This document shows positions 1 through 8,089 of a stretch of 64,000 bases of DNA, in pieces; the stretch's first letter is position 1; each line of letters opens with the position of its first letter. The stretch spans positions 1 through 64,000 of the forward strand of contig JANQOX010000003.1 in assembly GCA_028285625.1 (NCBI GenBank), read 5' to 3'. A program made the position numbers and the translations under genes. This DNA is from Myxococcota bacterium (GTDB taxonomy: Bacteria; Myxococcota_A; UBA9160; UBA6930). The notes under the pieces were generated by a model. That model saw only the letters and a program-made list of their open reading frames with translations, had not been told where the DNA came from and did no database searches.

Positions 1-1
1 C

Positions 2-619
<618 letters not shown>

Positions 620-655
620 TCCGGCCTCGTCCCAGCGACGAGCCGAGCACATCGA

Positions 656-688
656 GCGCCCCGGGGCCCAGGCCCCGGGGCGCTTTCC
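656..688 (+). terminator. Rho-independent terminator after groEL
   Basis: A perfect 13-bp GC inverted repeat (656-668 with 671-683) with a 2-base centre is followed by a short T-rich stretch (tttccgtt). It lies 37 bp after the groEL stop. Confidence 0.85.
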
Positions 689-700
689 GTTGGGGCGCAC

Positions 701-706
701 TAGCGT
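701..706 (+). promoter_or_regulatory. -10 box TAGCGT, probable leaderless promoter of the 713 gene
   Basis: TAGCGT lies 6 nt before the ATG at 713, so a normal start point would fall on the start codon. No Shine-Dalgarno site is present. See the window-wide finding on leaderless genes. Confidence 0.5.
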
Positions 707-712
707 CGTGGC

Positions 713-1129
713 ATGCTGCACGGATCGTGCGCCTGCGGGCGCGTCCGCTACGAGATCGACGGCGAACTGGTGGGGCCCATGTCGCACTGCCACTGCTGGC
801 AGTGCCGCAAGCACTCGGGTGCGAGCTTCGGCACGACCTGCGCGGTACGAAGCGACGACTTCCGCATCACCGCCGGCGAGGCGGAGCTGCGCTACTGGGA
901 GTCGAGCCCGGGCATCCGGCGACACTTTGCGGGCTGCTGCGGCACACCCGTGTTCAAGCGGCTCGACGCCATCCCGCAGGTGCTCGGCCTGCGGCTCGGA
1001 ACGCTCGACTGCGACCCGGGTCGCCGCGTCGAAGACCAGGTCTTCGCGGGCTCACGGGTGCCCTGGGTCGAGCTGGACCCGCGGCTGCCCGCCGATGAGG
1101 AAGGCGCACCCTTTCCCGAGCGCGGATAG
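713..1129 (+). CDS. GFA-fold (Mss4-like) zinc protein
   Basis: 138 residues with the layout of the glutathione-dependent formaldehyde-activating (GFA/CENP-V) family. An N-terminal CACG motif (residues 6-9) is followed by a HCHCWQC cluster (~27-33) and a later HFAGCCGTP segment. Family members bind two zinc ions through seven cysteines; most have unknown substrates and no proven formaldehyde activity. Here the usual FCxxCG element reads FAGCCG, so the first Cys of that pair is missing and the second zinc site may be altered. The start is set by the leaderless-type -10 box at 701-706. The gene converges on the histone gene. The fold is clear, the function unknown. Confidence 0.8.
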   Translation: MLHGSCACGRVRYEIDGELVGPMSHCHCWQCRKHSGASFGTTCAVRSDDFRITAGEAELRYWESSPGIRRHFAGCCGTPVFKRLDAIPQVLGLRLGTLDCDPGRRVEDQVFAGSRVPWVELDPRLPADEEGAPFPERG

Positions 1130-1202
1130 CGCCCCTTGCCAGCGCGTATGGCGCTGCGGGTGCCGACCGATGCCCGAAGCGGGTCGATCGATGGACCGAC
1201 AC

Positions 1203-1233
1203 GGACGCCCCGGGACGATGCCCCGGGGCGTCC
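1203..1233. terminator. Hairpin between convergent GFA and histone genes
   Basis: A 12-bp GC-rich inverted repeat (GGACGCCCCGGG with its complement, 7-base loop) sits 18 bp beyond the histone stop and 73 bp beyond the GFA stop. There is no good T-run on either side, so it may act as a bidirectional hairpin or in mRNA stability. Confidence 0.55.
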
Positions 1234-1251
1234 GATGGTCCCGATCGTCGA

Positions 1252-1464
1252 CTAGGCGAGCTTCTCGCGCGCCTTGTCGATGTCGCTGTCCATGATCGTC
1301 TTGCGCTTGTCGGCCACGGCCGAGGCGTGCGCCTCACGAGCCAGGCGGCCCACGTAGTCCTCCGCGGCGGCCACGGCACGCTCGATGGCCGTGCCCGACA
1401 CGCGAAGGCCCTCGCCGTGCTTGGCGATGAGGCGCTTGATCACTGCGTTCGGCAAATCCCCCAT
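1252..1464 (-). CDS. Archaeal-type bacterial histone (histone-fold DNA-binding protein)
   Basis: 70 residues, a complete single histone fold with no tails. It lines up without gaps over most of its length with archaeal histones such as HMfB: LPNAVIKRLI at the start of helix 1, then RVS (residues 21-23, the loop whose Arg enters the minor groove), a long central helix, and RKTI (54-57) followed by DI (61-62) and a last short helix. Arg54/Thr56 correspond to the Arg-Thr pair that grips DNA. The position of HMfB His49 (dimer-dimer contact) is Ala51 here, so stacking into extended nucleosome-like fibres may be altered, although the partner Asp61 is kept. Bacterial relatives include Bdellovibrio Bd0055. 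The start is well fixed: AAGGAG lies 7 nt upstream of the ATG. The gene has its own promoter (1513-1541) and hairpin. Role inferred: nucleoid protein. Confidence 0.9.
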   Translation of the reverse strand: MGDLPNAVIKRLIAKHGEGLRVSGTAIERAVAAAEDYVGRLAREAHASAVADKRKTIMDSDIDKAREKLA

Positions 1465-1512
1465 TGGGTGGCTCCTTGATTGCAGGGGCGTTGTGGCGGG
1501 GGGCCGCTGCCG

Positions 1513-1541
1513 ATCGTAGGGGCGCCCCGGAACACGTGCAA
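1513..1541 (-). promoter_or_regulatory. Sigma-70 type promoter of the histone gene
   Basis: On the minus strand TTGCAC (1541-1536) and TACGAT (1518-1513) are separated by exactly 17 bp. Transcription would begin near 1506, giving a leader of about 40 nt that contains the AAGGAG ribosome site. This is one of the best promoters in the window. Confidence 0.65.
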
Positions 1542-1604
1542 CGCGGAGCGCGGCGCGCGGTGCGTCGTTTTCCACCCGCACCCTCGAGGCCCGGCAGAGG
1601 GGAT

Positions 1605-2843
1605 TCAGACGCCCAGCTTGCGGCGCGCGGCGCCCTCGGCGGCCCGCACGACGTCGCGAAGCGGCGCCTCGTGCCGGCGGGCGGCGCGCTTGCAGTCGTC
1701 GTACTCGGCGGAGACCTCGGCCCGCCCTTCGGGCGTGCGCGCGACCTTCACCGAGACCCGCCCGTAGGGCGTCTCGACGCGCAGGTTCTCGCGGGGCAGG
1801 ACCAGCCGATCCGACTCGACCACCCGCACGCCCAGTGTCGGGGTCTCGGCGAAGAGCACCGCGGCGAGCTGCCCTCGGCGCGCCGGCGATGCGAGCGCCC
1901 GCAGCAGGAACCCGGGGCGGTTCTTCTTGGTCACCACGTGCTGGATCGAGACGTCGAGCGCCCCCGCCTCGAGCAGCCGCTGCATCACATGGTCGAAGTG
2001 CTCCGGCACCAGGTCGTCGAGGTTCGTCTCGAGCGCGACGACGCGGTCGTGACCCAGGGCTTCGCCGTGACCCAGGACGGCGCGCAGCACGTTCGGCATG
2101 GGCCCGGGCCGGTCGTTTCCGGCGCCGAGGCCCACGCGCTCGACGGTCATCGCCGGCAGCGGGCCGAACCCGCCGGCGAGCGTGCGCAGGATCGCAGCCC
2201 CGGTGGGCGTCACCGTTTCCCACGCCACGTGGGCCGGCACGGTCGGGATGCCTCGCAGCAGTTCGAGCGTGGCCGGCGCCGGCAGGGGCAGGCGGCCATG
2301 GGCGGTCTCGACCGTGCCGTGACCCAGCGCCACCGGCGACGACGTGACGCGCACCACGCCCAGGCGCTCGACCGCGATCGCCGCACCGGTGACGTCCACG
2401 ATCGCGTCCACCGCCCCCACCTCGTGAAAGTGCACCTTTTCGATGGGCACGCCGTGGACGTGCGCCTCGGCCTGCGCCAGCGCGGCGAAGATGGCCTGGG
2501 CGCGATCGCGCACCGCCGGCGCGAGCTTGGCCCGGTCGAGCAGGCGCCGGATCTCGTCGTAGTGACGCCCGTGACCATGCGGGTGGGTGTGCGCGTGTCC
2601 GCGGCCCTTCGCCTTCTTCGTGCGTGCCGCCGTCTTCTTGGGCTTCGGCACGCCGACGGTCACATAGCGGGCTGCCAGGGCGCCCCGCGTGACCTTCGCC
2701 ACACGCAAACGGAAGTCGACGGGCAGGCCTGCCAGGTCGTCGTTCAGGGCCCGGCGCGGGAGCCCCGCGTCGAGCAGCGCGCCCAGGAACATGTTGCCGG
2801 CAATGCCCGAGAACGTGTCGAGGTGGAGGGTGCGCCCGCTCAC
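1605..2843 (-). CDS. larC: LarC, nickel-pincer cofactor nickel chelatase
   Basis: 412 residues. LarC inserts nickel into pyridinium-3,5-bisthiocarboxylate mononucleotide, the last step in making the cofactor of lactate racemase and related isomerases. Visible hallmarks are the N-terminal FSGIAGNMFLGALLDAG, a His-rich metal loop (HAHTHPHGHGRHYDE, ~residues 83-97), KVHFHEVGAVDAIVDV (~140-155), and the C-terminal part with ETNLDDL and KKNRPG. In some lactobacilli larC is split by a programmed frameshift; here it is one continuous frame. The start is a GTG 13 bp after larB, so the two are co-transcribed. No LarE or LarA is in the window. Confidence 0.95.
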   Translation of the reverse strand: MSGRTLHLDTFSGIAGNMFLGALLDAGLPRRALNDDLAGLPVDFRLRVAKVTRGALAARYVTVGVPKPKKTAARTKKAKGRGHAHTHPHGHGRHYDEIRRLLDRAKLAPAVRDRAQAIFAALAQAEAHVHGVPIEKVHFHEVGAVDAIVDVTGAAIAVERLGVVRVTSSPVALGHGTVETAHGRLPLPAPATLELLRGIPTVPAHVAWETVTPTGAAILRTLAGGFGPLPAMTVERVGLGAGNDRPGPMPNVLRAVLGHGEALGHDRVVALETNLDDLVPEHFDHVMQRLLEAGALDVSIQHVVTKKNRPGFLLRALASPARRGQLAAVLFAETPTLGVRVVESDRLVLPRENLRVETPYGRVSVKVARTPEGRAEVSAEYDDCKRAARRHEAPLRDVVRAAEGAARRKLGV

Positions 2844-2856
2844 GCGTCGTCCGCGA

Positions 2857-3606
2857 TCACGGAAGCCGGTTGATCAGCGTCGCCACGTAGGCGGCGCCGA
2901 AACCGTTGTCGATGTTCACGACCGTCACGTTCGAGGCGCAGCTCGTCAGCATGCCGAGCAGCGCGGCGAGCCCGCCGAACGCCGCGCCGTACCCCACGCT
3001 CGTGGGCACCGCGATCACCGGCTTGTCCACCAGGCCGCCAACCACCGAGGGCAGCGCGCCTTCCATCCCTGCCACGGCGATCACCACGCGCGCGGCCACG
3101 AGCGTGTCGCTGGATGCCAGCAGCCTGTGGATGCCAGCCACGCCCACGTCGGCCAGCAGCGACACGTCGTTGCCGAAGCGCTCCGCCACACCGAGCGCCT
3201 CGCGCGCCACCGGCAGGTCGCTGGTACCGGCCGCGACCACGGCGATCGTGCCCTTGCCCTGGCGAACCGGCTCGGGCCCGAGCCACGCCAGGCGCGCCAG
3301 CGCGTCGTGGCCCACGTCATCGAAGGCCGCTTCGAGAGCGTCGACCTGCTCCGGCGACAACCGGGTGGCGAGCACGGACTGGCCGGCCTCGCGCAGCGCC
3401 TTGGCCACCTCGACCACCTGGGCCGGCGTCTTGCCCGGCGCGAAGATCACCTCGGGGATGCCATGGCGAACGGCGCGCTGCAGGTCGACGCGCGCGTTCG
3501 GCGTATCGATGAACGCCGGCCCGGAGAGCGCGGACAGCGCCTCGTCGGGATCGGTCTCGCCCTCCTGCACCGAGCGCAGCAGGGCGCGCAGGTTCTCGCG
3601 CTCCAC
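2857..3606 (-). CDS. larB: LarB, nicotinate dinucleotide carboxylase/hydrolase
   Basis: 249 residues. LarB carboxylates nicotinic acid adenine dinucleotide and releases pyridinium-3,5-dicarboxylate mononucleotide, the first step of nickel-pincer synthesis. The C-terminal two thirds are PurE-like: VAAGTSDLPVAREA (~125-138), then VVIAVAGMEGALPSVVGGLV (~170-190) and VPTSVGYGAAFGGLAALLGML. The N-terminal ~90 residues are the LarB-specific helical part with an FAPGKT motif. The start is GTG with a TGATAGCCT extended -10 box 6 nt upstream (leaderless type). It is followed directly by larC. Confidence 0.95.
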   Translation of the reverse strand: MERENLRALLRSVQEGETDPDEALSALSGPAFIDTPNARVDLQRAVRHGIPEVIFAPGKTPAQVVEVAKALREAGQSVLATRLSPEQVDALEAAFDDVGHDALARLAWLGPEPVRQGKGTIAVVAAGTSDLPVAREALGVAERFGNDVSLLADVGVAGIHRLLASSDTLVAARVVIAVAGMEGALPSVVGGLVDKPVIAVPTSVGYGAAFGGLAALLGMLTSCASNVTVVNIDNGFGAAYVATLINRLP

Positions 3607-3612
3607 GCCGGC

Positions 3613-3618
3613 AGGCTA
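3613..3618 (-). promoter_or_regulatory. Extended -10 box (TGATAGCCT) of larBC
   Basis: TAGCCT with an upstream TGA lies 6 nt before the larB GTG. No Shine-Dalgarno site is present. Probable leaderless promoter. Confidence 0.55.
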
Positions 3619-3674
3619 TCAGACGACCCCGGCTGCTGCCCCGAAGGCACCGAGGGCGGCGCCGCCGTGGTCGT

Positions 3675-4319
3675 TCAGCGCGCGCGAACCGACGAGATGA
3701 CCGTCGTGCGGTCGGGCACGAACACCATCACCGAGCGGATCTCGCCCATGCGGTCGGAGATCTCGGTCTCGATCCGGACGGCGGCGCGATCGCGCTGGCG
3801 CGGCGCGACCATGGTCGCGAGTACGGCGGGCGCCCCTTCGTCCACCAGCATCGGGATCGAGGGGATCACGGCCACACCCAGGGTGTCGGCCATGGCGGAG
3901 GCCACGTGGGAGACGAGGATGTTGCCGAACTCGCGAAGCGCCGACTCGGCGACGGCGTCGGCCACCTCGCGTCGCGGCTTGCCCACGAGCTGCTCCACCA
4001 GGAGCGTGCGCGTAGCGGGCGTGAACAACATGGCGAGGACGCCCCCGAGCCCGCCCTCGATCTCGAAGAACACCCCCGAGAGCGAGTCGGCCTGGTCGTC
4101 GCTGCGGCTCATGACGAACGGCGCGTCGAGCGCGCTCGGCGGCAGCACCCGAACCTGGGGGACGCGCATGCGGCAGGGCCGATCCAGCAGGTTGCCGAGC
4201 GCGGTCGCCGCGTGGCCCGCACCGATGCTCGCGAGCTCGCGCACGCGATCGATCGACGCCTCGGTGGCCTCGCCGCCGATCGTGCCCGGCCTGCGCGGAT
4301 GCTCGGCGGATTCACGCAA
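3675..4319 (-). CDS. cheC: CheC-like CheY-P phosphatase
   Basis: 214 residues of the CheC/CheX/FliY family, which dephosphorylates CheY-P. CheC proteins have two pseudo-symmetric ExxN active sites. The second is intact (E130-F-G-N133 in ALREFGNILVSHVASAM). The first reads E28-L-A-S31 within RELASIGAGHAATAL, so the catalytic Asn is Ser and the usual GN of the GAGN motif is GH. Only the second site should work. The start is a TTG that overlaps the cheA stop by 8 bp, so translation is coupled. No CheD is present next to it. Confidence 0.88.
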   Translation of the reverse strand: MRESAEHPRRPGTIGGEATEASIDRVRELASIGAGHAATALGNLLDRPCRMRVPQVRVLPPSALDAPFVMSRSDDQADSLSGVFFEIEGGLGGVLAMLFTPATRTLLVEQLVGKPRREVADAVAESALREFGNILVSHVASAMADTLGVAVIPSIPMLVDEGAPAVLATMVAPRQRDRAAVRIETEISDRMGEIRSVMVFVPDRTTVISSVRAR

Positions 4320-5876
4320 GCTGGTTCAGGTCCAGCAAGAAGACGGGCGCGCCGTCTCCCAGCACGGTGAGTCCGGCCAGCGCGCGACAGCAGTCGAAAA
4401 GGCGCGGCACGGGCTTCACGTAGATCTCTTCCTGGCCCTCCAGGCGATCGACCAGCAGCGCCACGCGCTCTCCGCGCACTTCGGCCAGCACCAACGGGGC
4501 CACGCCCTCCTGGGTGGGGTCGCCTAGACCGAGCCGCTCGGCCAGATCGATCACGACGACGGGCTCCTCCTCCACCAGGGCGAAGCGCTCGGTGCCGGCA
4601 TGCTCGATCTCGGCGCGCTGCATCTGGATCACGCGCTCGACCTTGGCGATGGGGATTCCGAGCACCTCTCCGCCGATCCCCAGCAGGAGCACGCGCTGCA
4701 CCGCGGCCGTGATCGGTACCACCAGCGACGTGGTGGTGCCGAGGCCCGGACGCGTGACCAGCTCGACGTGTCCACCGAGGGACTCGATGGTGGCCTTGAC
4801 GGCGTCCATGCCCACGCCGCGCCCGGAGATCTGCGACACGCTGTTGGCGGTGGAGAGTCCGGGGCGAAACACCAGGGCCGCGACTTCCTGGGGCGGCAGG
4901 TCGTCGGCCAGGTGCTCGTGCAGGACGCCCGCCTCGATGGCACGTCGCCGCACGCCATCGAGATCGATGCCGCGCCCGTCGTCGATCACCGAGATGCGCA
5001 CCTGGTCCTTCTCGCGTCGCGCGTCCACCACCAGCCCGCCCTCGGCGGGCTTGCCCGCCTCGAGCCGCTCGTCCGGCGCTTCGAGGCCGTGGTCCACGGC
5101 GTTGCGCACCAGGTGCACCAACGGGTCCGAGAGCCGATCGAGGATCGCGCGATCGAGCTCGAGCTCGGCGCCACGGAGCTCGACCTGCACCTTCTTGCCG
5201 ACCTCGCCCGCGACCTCGCGGGCCAGACGCGGGAGCGCCTCGACCACGCGCAGCAGCGGTGCCGTGCGCAGCCCGAGCGCACGGCGCTGCAGGTCTCCGA
5301 CCATGCGGTCCATGCGGTCGAAACCCGCGGACACCTGGGCGCCGCGAAGCCCCGGGTCTTCGGTGGTGGTGCGCAGCTGCCGCGACGCAAGGATCACCTC
5401 GCCCACCGAGGACAGGAAGCGATCGAGCGTTTCGGTCCGAACGCGCAGAGAGGGTGGCGGCGCCGGCGCCGGCCGGTTCGCCGAGGCCGCCCCTACGCTT
5501 TTTTTGGAGGCGACTCCGGGTGGCCGAGCGCCGCGGTCAGGTCGGGGTCGTGCGGCGGCCCCTCGCCGGTGGTGCGGACGATCTCGACCATGCGCTCGAG
5601 GCCCTCGAGGCCGCGGAACAGCAGTGTCGGGTCGTCGACCCGACCCTCTGCGCGCACCGCGGCCATCTGGTCCTCGAGCCGGTGGGACACCTCGGTGATC
5701 GCGTCGTAGCCGAGCGATCCCGCCATGCCCTTGATGGAGTGCGCCATCCGAAAGCACAGGTCGATGGCCTCGCCGTCCGCGGGGTCCTTCTCGAGGCACA
5801 GCAGCGCGCGGCTCATCTCGGCGAGATGCTCCGTCGCTTCCTCGAGAAAGAGGTTGCGGTACTTGGCGAGGTCCAT
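4312..5876 (-). CDS. cheA: CheA histidine kinase, split by a frame change at an A7 run
   Basis: Two frames together make one compact CheA of about 520 residues. The first frame (ATG 5876 to TAG 5493, 127 residues) is the P1/HPt domain with the phospho-accepting His46 in AHSIKGMAGSLGY. The second frame (from the A7 run to the TGA at 4312, ~395 residues) carries the P3 dimer helices, the ATPase with N box (HLVRNAVDHGLE), G1 (DDGRGIDLDG) and G2 (GRGVGMDAVK) boxes, and a CheW-like P5. P2 is absent. Moving from frame one to frame two needs a -1 shift at A_AAA_AAA (5505-5499), one codon before the stop. This may be programmed frameshifting, transcript slippage, a real mutation or a sequencing indel. 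It lies 22 bp after cheY and overlaps cheC. Confidence 0.85.
5499..5505 (-). other. A7 slippery run within cheA
   Basis: In the HPt frame the codons are CCA AAA AAA GCG TAG, so the run forms the -1 heptamer A_AAA_AAA. A GGAG sequence (5517-5514) lies 8 nt upstream, like the stimulator upstream of the dnaX slip site. GC-rich dyads follow downstream. Confidence 0.6.
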
Positions 5877-5898
5877 GGCTGTGCCGTGCCGCCTCGGC

Positions 5899-6267
5899 CT
5901 ACTCGGCCTTCTCGAGCACCTTGGCGAGCGTGCTCACCACCGAGTCGGGCTTGAAGGGCTTCACGATGAAGTCCTTGGCCCCGGCCTGGATGGCCTCCAT
6001 CACCAGCGCCTCCTGACCGAGCGCGCTGCACATCACCACCCGGGCGCTGGCGTCGCGCTCCACGATGGCCTTGACGGCGTCGATGCCCGATCGCTTGGGC
6101 ATGACGATGTCCATCATCACCAGGTCGGGATGGAGCTCGAGGAACTTCTCCACGACCTCCACGCCGTCCGATGCCTCTCCAACGACCTCGAATCCCTCCG
6201 GCTCGATGATGTCGCGAATCATCTGCCGCATGAAGGACGCGTCGTCCGCTACGAGAACTCGCTTCAT
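5899..6267 (-). CDS. cheY: CheY response regulator
   Basis: 122 residues, a lone receiver domain. The acid pair D8/D9, phospho-acceptor D53 (MMDIVMPKRSG), S81 and K103 (IVKPFKP) are all present, so it should be phosphorylated by CheA and cleared by CheC. It starts in a 4-bp ATGA overlap with the end of cheW and ends 22 bp before cheA. In sequence style it resembles the Bacillus/archaeal CheY type (VADDASFMRQMIRDII). There is no output domain. Confidence 0.95.
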   Translation of the reverse strand: MKRVLVADDASFMRQMIRDIIEPEGFEVVGEASDGVEVVEKFLELHPDLVMMDIVMPKRSGIDAVKAIVERDASARVVMCSALGQEALVMEAIQAGAKDFIVKPFKPDSVVSTLAKVLEKAE

Positions 6268-6740
6268 GCTCCCCCTCCGTACGTGGTCTCGGCGGCCGGG
6301 GCCTCTCCCCGGGCCGACCGCTGAATCGTCTCGACCGCCTGGGCGAGAAGCCGCTTCGGGTCGAGAACGCTGAGAATGCGCCCGTCCATCGGGCGCCGTT
6401 CCGCCACGGCATCGTCGCCGTGGGCGGTCCCTCCCTCGCCATCCACCAGTCCTTGCACCGAATCGACGGGCAGCCCGTAGCGATTCTGGTCCTCGGGGTC
6501 GTTGGCCAGGACGAGCAGCTGTCGGGGCGGTGCGAGCTCGCCCTCGACGGGAAACAGCGCGCTGCGCTCCAGGACGGGCAACGCGTCACCGTGGTGGTTC
6601 GTCACGCCCGCCACCGTGATCGGCAGCGTCGGTACGGCGGCGACGTGGCCGACTTCGGTCACCTCGGCGACCGATGCGATCGGCAGCGCGTACAGGTTGG
6701 TCCCCACCTCGAAGGTGAGCAGTCGGCCGCGCTCGCTCAC
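6264..6740 (-). CDS. cheW: CheW coupling protein
   Basis: 158 residues, a single CheW SH3-like domain ([21 protein letters not shown] at the start, [13 protein letters not shown] in the middle) that links the receptor to CheA. The start is a GTG that overlaps the mcp stop as GTGA. GGGAGGA lies 6 nt upstream. It ends in an ATGA overlap with cheY, so mcp, cheW and cheY are translationally coupled. Confidence 0.93.
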   Translation of the reverse strand: MSERGRLLTFEVGTNLYALPIASVAEVTEVGHVAAVPTLPITVAGVTNHHGDALPVLERSALFPVEGELAPPRQLLVLANDPEDQNRYGLPVDSVQGLVDGEGGTAHGDDAVAERRPMDGRILSVLDPKRLLAQAVETIQRSARGEAPAAETTYGGGA

Positions 6741-8068
6741 GGGCGATCCTCCCGCGTGCGGAAGCGACGCACCACCGAGCCGAGCTCGACGCACATCTCG
6801 CCCAGGGCGCGCGACGATGAGGCGACGTCGCCCATCACCTCGCGCTGCCGGCGTGCGGTCTGGTCCACCACGTCGACGCTGGCGGCGCCTTCTTCGAGCA
6901 CCTTCGAGAACTGCTCCATCGCCCGAACCATGCGCTCGGCATCGCGGGCCTGGTCGTCGGCCTGCTGGAAGATCTCTTCGGACCGGCCGGCGGCCTCGCC
7001 CACCGCGCCGCGAATCTGCTCGAGCGAGGACGCGATGGTGTTCACGTCTTCGCGGCCCTCGCTGATCACCTGGCTCGACTGGCGCATCTCGTCGGCCACG
7101 CGCTGGGTGTCCACCTCGATCTCGTGGATCACCTTGGAGATCTCGTCGGCGCTGCGCGCCGCACTCTCGGCGAGCTTGCGAATCTCGTCGGCCACGACCG
7201 CGAAGCCGCGACCCGCCTCGCCCGCGCGAGCCGCCTCGATGCTGGCGTTCAGCGAGAGCAGGTTCGTGCGCGACGCGACGCTGGTGATGATCTCCGTGAT
7301 CTGGTGGACGTGCCGGGTCTTGGCTTCGAGCTGGAAGACCATCTCGCCCGACTGCTCCACGCGCTCGAACACCGTACGCATCTTCTCGATGGCGAGCCGC
7401 GACACGTCGACGCCGGCGTGGGCCTTCTGGTTGGCCTCCGCCGCAAACCCGAAGGCCTCGCGCGCACGCGATGCATTGACTTCGACGGCGGCCGCGATGT
7501 CGCGGATCAACCGCTGGACGTCGGAGAGCAGCTCTTGCTGGTGCGCCGCGCCCTGCGACACGGCCTGCACGGCGCCTCCGATCTCCTCGCCCGAGCTCTG
7601 GACGCCGGCAATGCCCGCGGCCAGGCCGTCCGTGGAGTTCGAGATGTCGTCGGCGGTCTGCTGCACGCGCTCGACGAGCTCGCGCAGGCCGACCAGCATG
7701 CCGGCCACCGCCTGGGCCAGGTCGAACGTCTCGTCCGGCAGCCGGGGCTCGGGGACCGCGACGTCGCCCGCGAGGTCGCCGCGGCGAATGCGATCGGTGA
7801 CCTCGAAGATCGGGCCCGTGGTGCGCGCGAGTCCGCGCGCGAGCAGAAAGCCCAGGCCGGCTCCCGCGCCGAGCGCCAGGAACGGCACCAGGTACCAGGG
7901 CATCGGTGATCCGGCCGCTTCGGTCAGGGTCGGCGCGAGCACCACCACCGCCGCCACCGCCAGCGAGCCGAGGATGAACTTGTGGGAAAGGGACAGCCGC
8001 ACGAGGGGCGTATCGGCCTCGGGTTGCGCGCGCTTGACGTCGGAACTGCACCTGCGGCCTACGGCCAC
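6737..8068 (-). CDS. Methyl-accepting chemotaxis-type receptor without a sensor domain
   Basis: 443 residues. Two membrane helices (~31-47 and ~58-77) are separated by only about ten residues, so there is no extracellular ligand domain. A HAMP-like stretch (~80-130) leads to a long signalling coiled coil. The conserved tip reads [20 protein letters not shown] followed by [15 protein letters not shown], which contacts CheA and CheW. The input is probably membrane state, HAMP partner signals or cytosolic. No cheR, cheB or cheD is nearby, so adaptation is either remote or absent. The start is an in-frame GTG; a start at a later GTG (around codon 23) is possible. Confidence 0.9.
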   Translation of the reverse strand: MAVGRRCSSDVKRAQPEADTPLVRLSLSHKFILGSLAVAAVVVLAPTLTEAAGSPMPWYLVPFLALGAGAGLGFLLARGLARTTGPIFEVTDRIRRGDLAGDVAVPEPRLPDETFDLAQAVAGMLVGLRELVERVQQTADDISNSTDGLAAGIAGVQSSGEEIGGAVQAVSQGAAHQQELLSDVQRLIRDIAAAVEVNASRAREAFGFAAEANQKAHAGVDVSRLAIEKMRTVFERVEQSGEMVFQLEAKTRHVHQITEIITSVASRTNLLSLNASIEAARAGEAGRGFAVVADEIRKLAESAARSADEISKVIHEIEVDTQRVADEMRQSSQVISEGREDVNTIASSLEQIRGAVGEAAGRSEEIFQQADDQARDAERMVRAMEQFSKVLEEGAASVDVVDQTARRQREVMGDVASSSRALGEMCVELGSVVRRFRTREDRP

Positions 8069-8089
8069 CGCCCGCGCGCCGGGGCCTGC

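Noticed and set aside
1465..2223. N-terminal extension of the histone frame to 2223
   Set aside because: It would overlap larC in another frame; the ATG at 1464 with AAGGAG and the promoter at 1513-1541 fix the short protein.
5493..5876. Stand-alone HPt protein gene separate from cheA
   Set aside because: The kinase frame has no credible start of its own near the junction and lacks P1, and the two frames meet exactly at the A7 run, so one gene with a frame change is the simpler reading. A free HPt product may still be made.
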